The translations under genes were made by a program, and so were the position numbers. The notes below the pieces were generated by a model. The model did no database searches. It was not told the origin of the DNA and saw nothing but the letters and a program-made list of their open reading frames with translations. A stretch of DNA of 64,000 bases, taken from Betaproteobacteria bacterium Ga0077526. Lineage in GTDB: Bacteria > Pseudomonadota > Gammaproteobacteria > Burkholderiales > Ga0077523. The DNA lies in contig LNDV01000038.1 of assembly GCA_001464765.1 (NCBI GenBank), positions 124,001 to 188,000 of the forward strand, written 5' to 3'. This document shows positions 49,888-58,721 of the stretch, one piece after another (within the stretch, counting starts at the first letter, position 1; every line of letters begins with the position of its first letter).

Positions 49888-51234
49888 GTGGCAATCAAGG
49901 CGAGGCCCCGCCCCAAGGCGGCCCCCCGCGTAGGTTTCGTGTCGCTGGGCTGCCCCAAGGCCCTGGTGGATTCCGAGCAGATCCTCACCCGCCTGCGGGC
50001 CGAGGGCTACGACATCTCCCCCAGCTACGGCGACGCCGATGTGGTGGTCGTGAACACCTGCGGCTTCATCGATTCGGCCGTGGAGGAATCCCTCGACGCC
50101 ATCGGCGAAGCCCTCCAGGAGAATGGCAAGGTCATCGTCACGGGCTGCCTGGGTGCCAAGGGCTCTGTCGTGAAGGAGGAACACCCCCAGGTCCTGGCGG
50201 TGACCGGTCCCCACGCCACCGACGAAGTCATGGCGGCGATCCACGAGCACCTGCCCAAGCCCCATGACCCGTATGTCGACCTCGTGCCACCGCAGGGCAT
50301 CAAGCTCACGCCGCGGCACTACGCGTACCTGAAGATCTCCGAAGGCTGCAACCACCGCTGCACGTTCTGCATCATCCCGTCCATGCGCGGCGACCTCGTG
50401 AGCCGGCCGGTGGGCGACGTCCTGCAGGAAGCCGAGCACCTCGTGCGGGCCGGCGTGAAGGAACTGCTGGTGATATCGCAGGACACAAGCGCCTACGGGG
50501 TGGACGTCAAGTACCGGACGGGCTTCTTCAAGGGCCGCCCGGTTCGCACGCGCATGACGGAACTGGTTTCGGCCCTGTCCGAATTCGGTGTCTGGGTACG
50601 CCTCCACTACGTGTATCCGTATCCGCACGTGGACGAAGTCATCCCGCTGATGGCCGAAGGCAAGCTCCTGCCCTACCTGGATGTCCCATTCCAGCACGCG
50701 AGTCCCAGGATTCTCAAGCGGATGCGGCGTCCGGCCAGCGCCGAGAACAACCTCGCGCGCATTCGCGGCTGGCGGCAGATCTGTCCGGACATCACGATCC
50801 GCTCCACGTTCATCGTCGGCTTTCCGGGCGAGACCGAGGAAGAGTTCGAATCCCTGCTCGATTTCCTTGACGAAGCCAAACTTGATCGCGTCGGCTGCTT
50901 CGCCTATTCGCCCGTGGAAGGCGCGGCGGCCAATGAGCTCGACGGTGCCGTTCCCGAGGAAGTGAAGGAGGAACGGCGGCAGCGTTTCATGGAACGGCAG
51001 GCTGCGATTTCCGAGAAGCGCCTTGCCCGTAAGGTCGGAAGCGAAATCGACGTGCTGATCGACGGCGCGGAAGGCAGCGACGCCATCGGCCGGTCGGCTG
51101 GCGACGCCCCGGAAATCGACGGGGTGGTGTATGTGGCCGATGCTGCCGAACTCCCGCCCGGTACCCTGGTGCGAGTGCGCGTGGTCGCAGCAGACACGCA
51201 CGATCTGCACGCCGAGCTCGTTCCGGCGAGCTGA
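49888..51234 (+). CDS. rimO: Ribosomal protein S12 methylthiotransferase RimO
   Basis: Radical-SAM enzyme that adds a methylthio group to Asp89 of ribosomal protein S12. The 448 residues contain the N-terminal MTTase domain with its cysteines (LGCPK, NTCGFID, TGCLGAKG), the radical-SAM cluster GCNHRCTFC and a C-terminal TRAM domain. The GTG at 49888 is used; an open frame upstream runs over phaR. Co-transcription with phaR is likely from the 10-base gap. Confidence 0.95.
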   Translation: MAIKARPRPKAAPRVGFVSLGCPKALVDSEQILTRLRAEGYDISPSYGDADVVVVNTCGFIDSAVEESLDAIGEALQENGKVIVTGCLGAKGSVVKEEHPQVLAVTGPHATDEVMAAIHEHLPKPHDPYVDLVPPQGIKLTPRHYAYLKISEGCNHRCTFCIIPSMRGDLVSRPVGDVLQEAEHLVRAGVKELLVISQDTSAYGVDVKYRTGFFKGRPVRTRMTELVSALSEFGVWVRLHYVYPYPHVDEVIPLMAEGKLLPYLDVPFQHASPRILKRMRRPASAENNLARIRGWRQICPDITIRSTFIVGFPGETEEEFESLLDFLDEAKLDRVGCFAYSPVEGAAANELDGAVPEEVKEERRQRFMERQAAISEKRLARKVGSEIDVLIDGAEGSDAIGRSAGDAPEIDGVVYVADAAELPPGTLVRVRVVAADTHDLHAELVPAS

Positions 51235-51293
51235 GCCCATGGCACGATCCGGGCGTTCACGCCTCGTCGTGTCTCGCCTGGACTGAAACGCCC

Positions 51294-51680
51294 ATGTGGC
51301 AACGTGTGAAAGCGTGGGCCAGGCGGCTCAAGGCAGACGTCCTCACCCTCTGGTTCTGTGCGCGCGACCCACGCACGCCGTGGGCGCCCAAGCTGCTCGC
51401 CGCCGCCCTCGCCGCCTACGCGTTGAGCCCCATCGATCTCATCCCGGACTTCATTCCCGTCCTGGGCTATCTGGACGAGGTGATCCTCCTGCCGATCGGG
51501 ATCTGGATCTGCCTCGCGATGATTCCACCGCACGTGCTGGCCGACGGGCGCCGCCAGACCGAGGAATGGCTGGCCGCGAAGCGCGGCAAGCCGACAAGCT
51601 ATGCCGGCATGGCCTTCATCCTCGGCGTCTGGATCGTGGTCGCGGCGGTCGTGGCCTGGGCACTGCTGCGCGAACCCTGA
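51294..51680 (+). CDS. DUF1232 (YkvA-like) membrane protein
   Basis: A 128-residue protein with the DUF1232 signature YALSPIDLIPDFIPVLGYLDEVILLP and a second hydrophobic helix at the C-terminus (FILGVWIVVAAVVAWALL). Function of the family is unknown. It follows rimO by 59 bases and is convergent with the helicase gene. Confidence 0.88.
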   Translation: MWQRVKAWARRLKADVLTLWFCARDPRTPWAPKLLAAALAAYALSPIDLIPDFIPVLGYLDEVILLPIGIWICLAMIPPHVLADGRRQTEEWLAAKRGKPTSYAGMAFILGVWIVVAAVVAWALLREP

Positions 51681-51692
51681 TCCCTTCCGATC

Positions 51693-53633
51693 TCACGACA
51701 CCGGCGCAGCAGCCCCAGCGAGAAAAGCCACGGCGTCATCACGCACGCGCGTTCTTCGCATCGGCGGCAGGCTCTGCCAGATCCGTCGTCCGTAGGGCTT
51801 CCCCACCAGTCGCGGGTCGCAGATCATGAGGACCCCCGTGTCGGTCTCGTCACGGATGAGGCGCCCCGCGCCCTGCTTGAGGGTGATCACCGCCTGCGGC
51901 AGCTGATACTCCATGAACGGATTGCCGCCGGCCTCGCGGATTCGATCGATTCTTGCCTGCAGAACCGGATCGTCGGGCGGCGCGAACGGAAGCCGGTCGA
52001 TCACCACGAGCGAGAGCGTCGGTCCGCGTACATCCACTCCCTCCCAGAACGACTGACTCCCCACCAGCACCGCATTGCCCAACGCGCGGAAGCGGCTCAG
52101 CAGTTCGGTCTTCCCGCTGTCGCCCTGCACCAGCACCGGATAAGGCAGCCCGCGGAACTCGAAGGCGGCGCGCAGTTTCTCCGCCGCGAAGCGCATCGCC
52201 CGCAGACTCGTGAAGAGGCAGAACGCCCTGCCGCCACTTGCTTCGATGAGCGGCAGCGCCGCGTCGACGACAGCCTGGGTGTAGCCCTCCGTATTCGGAT
52301 CGGGCAGACCTTCCGGCACGTAGAGGAGCGCCTGATGGTCGTAGTCGAACGGACTGTCCCAGCAGGCCGTCTGCGCGCCGTCGAGCCCGAGTTCCGCGAG
52401 GTAGTGGCCGAAGTCCCCGCGCACGGAGAGCGTCGCGGATGTGAGGATCCAGGCTCGCGCATGCCCCGTGACCTGCTTGCGGAAGATGGAGCCCACCGAA
52501 AGTGGCGTGGCGTTGAGCTGCAGCGAAGTCGCGAACACCTCCACCCAGTAGATCGCATCCTGATCCAGAGCACGATGCCATCGTTCCAGCGCAGCCTGCA
52601 GTTCCATCGCGCGCTCCGCGCATCGCTGCAGGCCTTCGCTGCGTTCGGCCTGGGTCTCGAGCAGGGCTGACAGGTGTGCGAGGGCACCGAGAAGCGTGTC
52701 GACTGCCACGCCGAATCCGGGTTTGCGCCGCGCCTCATCGGAAGACATGCGACCGTTATCGTTCGCCATGCACAGCCGCAGATCGCGGGCCGCCTTGTCC
52801 GCTCCCCGCGCGGCTTCCGTGAGTTCGGGAAAATCCTTTGCGTGTGCGGCGGCCTCCATCCGGGTGTCGCGGGCCAGGTCCACCACCTGGGCCGTGGCAA
52901 ACCGTTCGCCGAAGAACGTGCTCGCCGTCTCCGGCAGCTGATGGGCCTCGTCGAGGATCACGGTGTTGCAGCTGGGCAGCAGTTCGGCCACGCCCTCGTC
53001 CCGGAGCATCACGTCCGCGAAGAACAGGTGGTGGTTCACGACGACCACGTCGGCTTCGAGCGCGTCCTTGCGCGCCTTCATCACGAAACAGTCCTTGTAG
53101 TGCGGACACTCGTTGCCCAGGCAGCTCTCGCGCGTGGAGGTGACGAGCCCCCAAACCGACGCGTCCTCGGGTACTTCCGCGAGGCCGGCGCGATCGCCCG
53201 AGGGGCTGGTGCGGGCGTAGCGCCCGATGGCTTCGAGGTAAGCCACGTCCGCCCGGCTCTCGAGACGGCCGTCCGTGCGCGCGCGCTCCAGATGCTGGAG
53301 ACACAGATAGTTCGACCGGCCCTTGAGCAGCGCGATGGTCACCGGCATGCCGAGCGCCTCCCTCACGAGGGGCAGATCGCGCTGGAACAGCTGATCCTGA
53401 AGCGTCTTGGTGCCCGTGGAAACGATCACCTTGCCACCGGACGCCAGCGCCGGGACCAGATACGCGAAGGTCTTGCCGGTGCCCGTTCCAGCCTCCGCCA
53501 CCAGCACTTCCTGGTGCGTCATGGCCTGCGCGATCGCGCGCGCCATTTCGAGCTGCTGGGGGCGGACCGAGAATCCGGGAACCGCGCGCGCCAGCGGGCC
53601 ATCCGCAGAGAAGTAGTCGTCGATGTCGGGCAT
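51693..53633 (-). CDS. DinG/YoaA-family ATP-dependent DNA helicase
   Basis: A 646-residue XPD-like superfamily 2 helicase. Motif I is AGTGTGKT (48-55), motif II DEAH (228-231). The four cysteines for a 4Fe-4S cluster are Cys111, Cys171, Cys176 and Cys182. C-terminal motifs include GSQSFWEGVDVRG and QGAGRLIRDETDTG. It lacks the exonuclease domain of gram-positive DinG, and its size agrees with E. coli YoaA. The ATG at 53633 is preferred over a frame extension of 11 residues. Expected role: unwinding of damaged forks or R-loops. Confidence 0.92.
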   Translation of the reverse strand: MPDIDDYFSADGPLARAVPGFSVRPQQLEMARAIAQAMTHQEVLVAEAGTGTGKTFAYLVPALASGGKVIVSTGTKTLQDQLFQRDLPLVREALGMPVTIALLKGRSNYLCLQHLERARTDGRLESRADVAYLEAIGRYARTSPSGDRAGLAEVPEDASVWGLVTSTRESCLGNECPHYKDCFVMKARKDALEADVVVVNHHLFFADVMLRDEGVAELLPSCNTVILDEAHQLPETASTFFGERFATAQVVDLARDTRMEAAAHAKDFPELTEAARGADKAARDLRLCMANDNGRMSSDEARRKPGFGVAVDTLLGALAHLSALLETQAERSEGLQRCAERAMELQAALERWHRALDQDAIYWVEVFATSLQLNATPLSVGSIFRKQVTGHARAWILTSATLSVRGDFGHYLAELGLDGAQTACWDSPFDYDHQALLYVPEGLPDPNTEGYTQAVVDAALPLIEASGGRAFCLFTSLRAMRFAAEKLRAAFEFRGLPYPVLVQGDSGKTELLSRFRALGNAVLVGSQSFWEGVDVRGPTLSLVVIDRLPFAPPDDPVLQARIDRIREAGGNPFMEYQLPQAVITLKQGAGRLIRDETDTGVLMICDPRLVGKPYGRRIWQSLPPMRRTRVRDDAVAFLAGAAAPVS

Positions 53634-53811
53634 GGGAACCTGGATTCTAGGCAATCTCGCCGGCATCGGGGCGATTCACGCCGCGTCGACAGGCGCATGC
53701 ATCAGAGCAGAGCGCATCCGCATCATGCCGAACACTGCATCGGTGTCCGATCGCGCTTTCCGGCACTCAGGCTCGACGTCCGGACACGGTCAGTAGCGGC
53801 CGGGCTGGACC

Positions 53812-55224
53812 TCAGTCCGCGCAGTGGCGCTCGATGTAGGCCTTGACCACAGCGACGTCCGGATCCACAACCTCGAAGCGGCGCGGCCGGGCCTCGAGAT
53901 CCTCGAAGCCCGGAGGTCTCGGGGCTTCCTCGCCGAGGGCCTCGCGGATCGTGTCTGCGAACTTGGCGGGCAGCGCCGTCTCCAGGCAGATCATGGGCAC
54001 GCCGGGTTCGCGATAGGCTTCGGCCGCCTTCAATCCGTCGGCCGTATGCGTGTCGACGACCACACCGTACTTCTCACGAACGCGACGGATGGTCGCCAGC
54101 CGGTCGGCATGGGAACTGCGGCTGGACACGAAGCCGAACTCGGCGATCCGCGCGAAGTGAGGAGTCCCCGCCAGGTCGAAGGCGCCGCCCTTGTCCACGG
54201 ATTTCCAGAGGTCCGCGACCACGTCACCGCGCCGGCCCACGAGATCGAACACGAAACGCTCGAAGTTGGATGCCTTCGAGATATCCATCGACGGACTGCT
54301 GGTCTGGAATACGTCCGCCGAGGCGCGAACGCGATAGGAACCCGTGCGAAAGAACTCGTCCAGCACGTCGTTCTCGTTGGTCGCCGCAACAAGCCGCCGC
54401 ACGGGCAGACCCATCATGCGTGCCACATGGCCGGCACACACGTTCCCGAAGTTGCCGGAGGGCACGGAGAAGCTCACCTGCTCGTCGTTGCTCCGGGTCG
54501 TCGCGAAGTACGCCTTGAAGTAGTAGACGACCTGGGCCATGAGACGCGCCCAGTTGATGGAGTTGACGGTACCGATCCGGTACTTCGCCTTGAAGGCGAG
54601 ATCGTTCGACACGGCCTTCACGATGTCCTGGCAGTCGTCGAACACGCCACGCACCGCGAGGTTGAAGATGTTCGCGTCCTGCAGCGAGTACATCTGCGCG
54701 GTCTGGAAGGGGCTCATCTTGCCGTTCGGCGAGAGCATGAACACGCGCACACCGCGCTTGCCGCGCATCGCGTACTCTGCCGCCGAACCCGTGTCGCCCG
54801 AAGTCGCACCGAGAATGTTGAGCGTCTCGCCGCGTTTGGCCAGGACGTACTCGAACAGGTTGCCGAGCAACTGCATCGCAACGTCCTTGAACGCGAGCGT
54901 CGGGCCGTTCGACAGATGCAGGACGTGCAGGCCGGGTTCGAGCGTAGACACGGGCGTGATGTCTTCGGAGCCGAACGCCTTCGCGGTGTAGGTACGATCG
55001 ACCAGCGTCCGCAGGTCTGCCGCCGGGATGTCTTCCATGAACAGCCGGAAGATCTCGTAGGCGAGATCGCGATAGCCCAGCGGGCGCCAGGCGGCGAGCG
55101 TGCGGGCATCCACGACCGGATAGGCGTCGGGGATGCTGAGGCCGCCGTCCGGCGCGAGCCCTTCCAGCAGGATGTCGGTGAAGGGCGCGGGCGCCATGCC
55201 GCCGCGGGTGGAGATGTACTTCAT
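53812..55224 (-). CDS. thrC: Threonine synthase
   Basis: PLP enzyme making threonine from O-phosphohomoserine. The 470 residues carry the N-terminal domain (MKYISTRGG), the PLP lysine Lys113 in TLAFKDVAMQ and the phosphate cup GATSGDTGSAAEYA. Last gene of the alaC-GNAT-hom-thrC operon, 31 bases after hom. Confidence 0.95.
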   Translation of the reverse strand: MKYISTRGGMAPAPFTDILLEGLAPDGGLSIPDAYPVVDARTLAAWRPLGYRDLAYEIFRLFMEDIPAADLRTLVDRTYTAKAFGSEDITPVSTLEPGLHVLHLSNGPTLAFKDVAMQLLGNLFEYVLAKRGETLNILGATSGDTGSAAEYAMRGKRGVRVFMLSPNGKMSPFQTAQMYSLQDANIFNLAVRGVFDDCQDIVKAVSNDLAFKAKYRIGTVNSINWARLMAQVVYYFKAYFATTRSNDEQVSFSVPSGNFGNVCAGHVARMMGLPVRRLVAATNENDVLDEFFRTGSYRVRASADVFQTSSPSMDISKASNFERFVFDLVGRRGDVVADLWKSVDKGGAFDLAGTPHFARIAEFGFVSSRSSHADRLATIRRVREKYGVVVDTHTADGLKAAEAYREPGVPMICLETALPAKFADTIREALGEEAPRPPGFEDLEARPRRFEVVDPDVAVVKAYIERHCAD

Positions 55225-55255
55225 CGTGCGGACCTCGGGACGCGTGCGAGCGGAC

Positions 55256-56572
55256 TCAATGCCGGCCCAGTTCTTCGAGACGGATACGGGTCACCTTGCC
55301 GGAGACGCTGGGCAGCGCCTCCATGCGGGCGATCGCCGCGTTGACGTGCTTCTCGACGGTGAGGTGGGTGAGCATCACGATGTCCGCATGCTCCTCCCCT
55401 TCGGCCGGTTCCTTCTGCACCATCGCGTCGATGGAGATCGTGTGATCCGCGAGGATGCGCGTGATGTCGGCGAGCACGCCGGGCCGGTCGTAAACACGCA
55501 GACGCAGGTAATACGCGGTCTCCACGTCCTCCATCGGGAGGATGGGAAAGTCGCTCAACTGGTCCGGCTGGAACGCGAGGTGCGGCACGCGGTTCTCGGG
55601 GTCGGAGGTCTGCATGCGCGTGATGTCGACGAGGTCGGCCACGACGGCCGATGCCGTGGGCTCCGCCCCCGCGCCCGCGCCGTAATAGAGCGTGGCGCCG
55701 ACGGCATCGCCCTTCACCAGCACGGCGTTCATCACGCCCTCCACGTTCGCGATGAGCCGGCGCGCGGGGATGAGGGTCGGATGCACGCGCAGTTCGATGC
55801 CCTTCGCGGTGCGACGGGTGATCCCCAGCAGCTTGATGCGATAGCCCAGCTGCTCGGCGTAACGGATGTCCTCACGCGTGAGGCGCGCAATGCCTTCGGT
55901 GTAGGCGCGATCGAACTGCATTGGAATGCCGAAGGCGATGGCCGCCATGATCGTGAGCTTGTGTGCGGCGTCGATGCCCTCGATGTCGAAGGTCGGGTCG
56001 GCCTCCGCGTATCCGAGCCGCTGGGCTTCCTGCAGCACGGTGTCGAAGGCGGCCCCCTTATCGCGCATCTCCGACAGGATGAAGTTGGACGTGCCGTTGA
56101 TGATGCCCGCCACCCACTCGATGCGGTTGGCCGTGAGGCCTTCGCGGAGTGCCTTGATGATCGGAATGCCGCCCGCCACTGCGGCCTCGAAGGCGACCAT
56201 CACGCCCTTCGCGCGGGCCGCGGCGAAGATCTCGTTGCCGTGCGTCGCGAGCAGCGCCTTGTTGGCGGTCACCACGTGCTTGCCGTTCTCGATCGCGGCG
56301 AGGATCAGGTCCTTCGCCACCGTATAGCCGCCGATCAGCTCGATCACGATGTCGATGGAGGGGTCCCGGACGACCGAAAAGGCGTCGTCCGTGACTTGTG
56401 CGGCATCGCCGACGATTTCGCGGGCGCGGTCGACCGCCTTGTCCGCAACAACGGCGATCTCGATCCCCCGGCCCGCGCGGCGGAGGATCTCCTCCTGGTT
56501 GCGCCTGAGCACGCGGAACACGCCGCCGCCCACCGTGCCGATACCGAGCAATCCGACCTTTATGGGGTTCAT
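55256..56572 (-). CDS. hom: Homoserine dehydrogenase
   Basis: NAD(P)-dependent enzyme reducing aspartate semialdehyde to homoserine. The 438 residues have the Rossmann start GLLGIGTVGGGVFRVL, the catalytic domain (GIINGTSNFILSEM, DPTFDIEGIDAAHKL) and a C-terminal ACT domain (YYLRLRVYDRPGVLADITR) that normally confers feedback inhibition by threonine. The ATG overlaps the stop of the GNAT gene (ATGA). Confidence 0.95.
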   Translation of the reverse strand: MNPIKVGLLGIGTVGGGVFRVLRRNQEEILRRAGRGIEIAVVADKAVDRAREIVGDAAQVTDDAFSVVRDPSIDIVIELIGGYTVAKDLILAAIENGKHVVTANKALLATHGNEIFAAARAKGVMVAFEAAVAGGIPIIKALREGLTANRIEWVAGIINGTSNFILSEMRDKGAAFDTVLQEAQRLGYAEADPTFDIEGIDAAHKLTIMAAIAFGIPMQFDRAYTEGIARLTREDIRYAEQLGYRIKLLGITRRTAKGIELRVHPTLIPARRLIANVEGVMNAVLVKGDAVGATLYYGAGAGAEPTASAVVADLVDITRMQTSDPENRVPHLAFQPDQLSDFPILPMEDVETAYYLRLRVYDRPGVLADITRILADHTISIDAMVQKEPAEGEEHADIVMLTHLTVEKHVNAAIARMEALPSVSGKVTRIRLEELGRH

Positions 56573-57018
56573 CCCAATGCCTTTCTGAAACTGAAACTGG
56601 TCACGAAGTACCCTTCGCGGAAGTAGAAGCGATGCGCCCGCGTGCGCTGCGTGCCGGACTCGAGATCGATGTTGCCGGCGCCGCGCGCCCGCGCCTCCTG
56701 TTCCAGCCAGGAGAGCAGCGCGTGCCCGACGCCCGTGGATCGCTGCGAGTCATCGGTCACCAGATCGTCCACATAGAAGCGGCGGCCGACATGGGTGTTC
56801 GCGAAGCATCGGAACACCGCGACACCGGCGACCTCGCCGTCGAGGACGGCCACCGCCATTTCCCCGCCTTCGCGGAAGATGCCGTTCATCTGTGACACGT
56901 AATCGGTCGAGAGGTCGGGACGAAGTTGCCGATGCACGCGCTCTGCCCGGGCGAGCCATTGCGGTTCCAGCACCGTCCCGGCGCGATCGGCGACGCGGAA
57001 GACGGCGGGCGCGGTCAT
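56569..57018 (-). CDS. GNAT-family N-acetyltransferase
   Basis: A 149-residue acyltransferase with the acetyl-CoA motif QRSTGVGHALLSWLEQEA and the C-terminal strand NIDLESGTQRTRAHRFYFREGY. The substrate is unknown. It is inserted between alaC and hom with ATGA overlaps at both ends, so it is made in step with threonine and alanine synthesis enzymes. A frame open to 57684 covers alaC and is not real. Confidence 0.85.
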   Translation of the reverse strand: MTAPAVFRVADRAGTVLEPQWLARAERVHRQLRPDLSTDYVSQMNGIFREGGEMAVAVLDGEVAGVAVFRCFANTHVGRRFYVDDLVTDDSQRSTGVGHALLSWLEQEARARGAGNIDLESGTQRTRAHRFYFREGYFVTSFSFRKALG

Positions 57019-58223
57019 CCGGCCTTGGCCTGCGCGGCCGACAGCAGCCCGTCGCGGCGGAACATGTCGCGGATGCCGCGGACTGCCTGGCGGATCCGGG
57101 CTTCGTTCTCGATGAGCGAGAACCGCACGTGGTCGTCGCCGTAGTCGCCGAACCCGATGCCGGGCGAGACTGCTACCTTGGCTTCCGCCAGAAGCTTCTT
57201 GGAGAATTCGAGGGAGCCCATGGCGCGATACGGCTCGGGGATCTGCGCCCAGATGTACATGGTCGCCTTCGGGATCTCCACCATCCAGTCCACGGCATGC
57301 AGGCCGGTGGCAAGCACGTCGCGCCGGCGCTGGTACATGGACTGGATCTCGGTGACGCAATCCTGCGGGCCTTCCAGCGCCACGATCGAGGCGATCTGGA
57401 TGGGCGTGAAGGTGCCGTAGTCGTGGTAGCTCTTCATCCGCCCCAGCGCGGCGACGAGTTCCTTGTTGCCCACCATGAAGCCCACGCGCCAGCCGGCCAT
57501 GTTGTAGCTCTTCGACAGCGTGAAGAACTCCACGGCGACGTCCGTCGCGCCGGGCACCTGCAGGATGGACGGGCACTTCCAGCCGTCGTACACGATGTCC
57601 GCGTAGGCCAGGTCGTGCACGACGAAGATGTCGTGCTCCCGGGCCAGCGCGACGATGCGCTCGAAGAACGGCAGTTCCACGCACTGGGCGGTGGGATTGG
57701 CCGGGAAGTTGAGGATGAGCATCTTGGGCTTCGGGTAGGAGTCGCGGATCGCACGCTCCAGTTCCTCGAAGAAGTCCCGTCCAGGCACGAGCGGCACGTG
57801 GCGGATGTCCGCTCCGGCGATGACCGGCCCGTAGATGTGGATCGGGTAGCTGGGATTGGGCACGAGCACGATGTCGCCGCGATCGAGCGTGGCGAGCGCG
57901 AGGTGGGCAATGCCCTCCTTCGAACCGATGGTGACGATGGCCTCGCTGTCCGGATCGATGTCGACCTGGTAGCGGGTGCGGTACCAGTTGGCGATCGCCC
58001 GGCGCAGCCTCGGGATGCCCTTGGACACCGAATAGCGGTGGGTATCCAGCCTCTGGGCGGATTCCACGAGCTTGTCGACGATGTGGCGCGGCGTCGGCTG
58101 GTCGGGGTTGCCCATGCCGAAGTCGATGATGTCCTCCCCGCGCCGACGGGCGGCCGCCTTGAGCTCGCCGGTGATGTTGAACACGTAAGGCGGCAGGCGC
58201 TTAATGCGGGGAAACTCATGCAT
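57015..58223 (-). CDS. alaC: Alanine transaminase AlaC
   Basis: Fold-type I PLP aminotransferase making alanine from pyruvate and glutamate, 402 residues. Seen: FGMGNPDQPTP at ~35, the PLP-binding lysine Lys238 in TLSKSYNMAGWRVGF and the C-terminal SLIENEARIRQAVRGI. The family is often found directly before hom and thrC in betaproteobacteria, as here. It is the first gene of the leftward operon. Confidence 0.93.
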   Translation of the reverse strand: MHEFPRIKRLPPYVFNITGELKAAARRRGEDIIDFGMGNPDQPTPRHIVDKLVESAQRLDTHRYSVSKGIPRLRRAIANWYRTRYQVDIDPDSEAIVTIGSKEGIAHLALATLDRGDIVLVPNPSYPIHIYGPVIAGADIRHVPLVPGRDFFEELERAIRDSYPKPKMLILNFPANPTAQCVELPFFERIVALAREHDIFVVHDLAYADIVYDGWKCPSILQVPGATDVAVEFFTLSKSYNMAGWRVGFMVGNKELVAALGRMKSYHDYGTFTPIQIASIVALEGPQDCVTEIQSMYQRRRDVLATGLHAVDWMVEIPKATMYIWAQIPEPYRAMGSLEFSKKLLAEAKVAVSPGIGFGDYGDDHVRFSLIENEARIRQAVRGIRDMFRRDGLLSAAQAKAG

Positions 58224-58319
58224 GAGAGGGAGACTCCGAAGACCCGGGTAATGGGGAACGAGGTAAAGTCCGCAATGTTAGTGGGCGCTCGGGAGTAGCG
58301 CAAACAGGAGGCACGGAAC

Positions 58320-58700
58320 TTGAAGCTTCATCTGGACAGATTCGAGGGCCAGAACGCGTTCTCCGGGTACGGCCCGGACCATGTGGCGGTCAACGGTGCC
58401 CCGTACCGGACCAGCCTGATCGTGTTCCCCGACCGGATCGTTGACCCCTGGCCGGTACCGGCCCTGGAACACCTCTCGCCCGAATCGCTGGCAGGGATTG
58501 CCGCCGAACCCCTCGAAATCCTGCTGATCGGCACGGGCTGGACCCATGGGTTCGTGCACCCTCGGACCTACGGTGCCCTGCTCGGCGCCCGCATCGGCGT
58601 CGAAGTCATGGAGACCCGGGCCGCCTGCCGCACCTACAACATCCTGCTGGCCGAAGGCCGAAAGGTCGCCGCCGCGCTGATCCTGCCTGCCGGGAACTGA
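58320..58700 (+). CDS. Mth938-like domain protein
   Basis: A 126-residue DUF498/Mth938-type protein, related to the mitochondrial complex I assembly factor NDUFAF3; bacterial function is unclear. Seen: the Rossmann-like segments EILLIGTGWTHGFVHP and GVEVMETRAACRTYNILLAEGR. The start is a TTG at 58320 with AGGAGG eight bases before it, which decides the start. It is divergent from alaC (96 bases) and convergent with the MCP gene. Confidence 0.85.
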   Translation: MKLHLDRFEGQNAFSGYGPDHVAVNGAPYRTSLIVFPDRIVDPWPVPALEHLSPESLAGIAAEPLEILLIGTGWTHGFVHPRTYGALLGARIGVEVMETRAACRTYNILLAEGRKVAAALILPAGN

Positions 58701-58721
58701 GGCTCGGACGGTATCCGCCCC

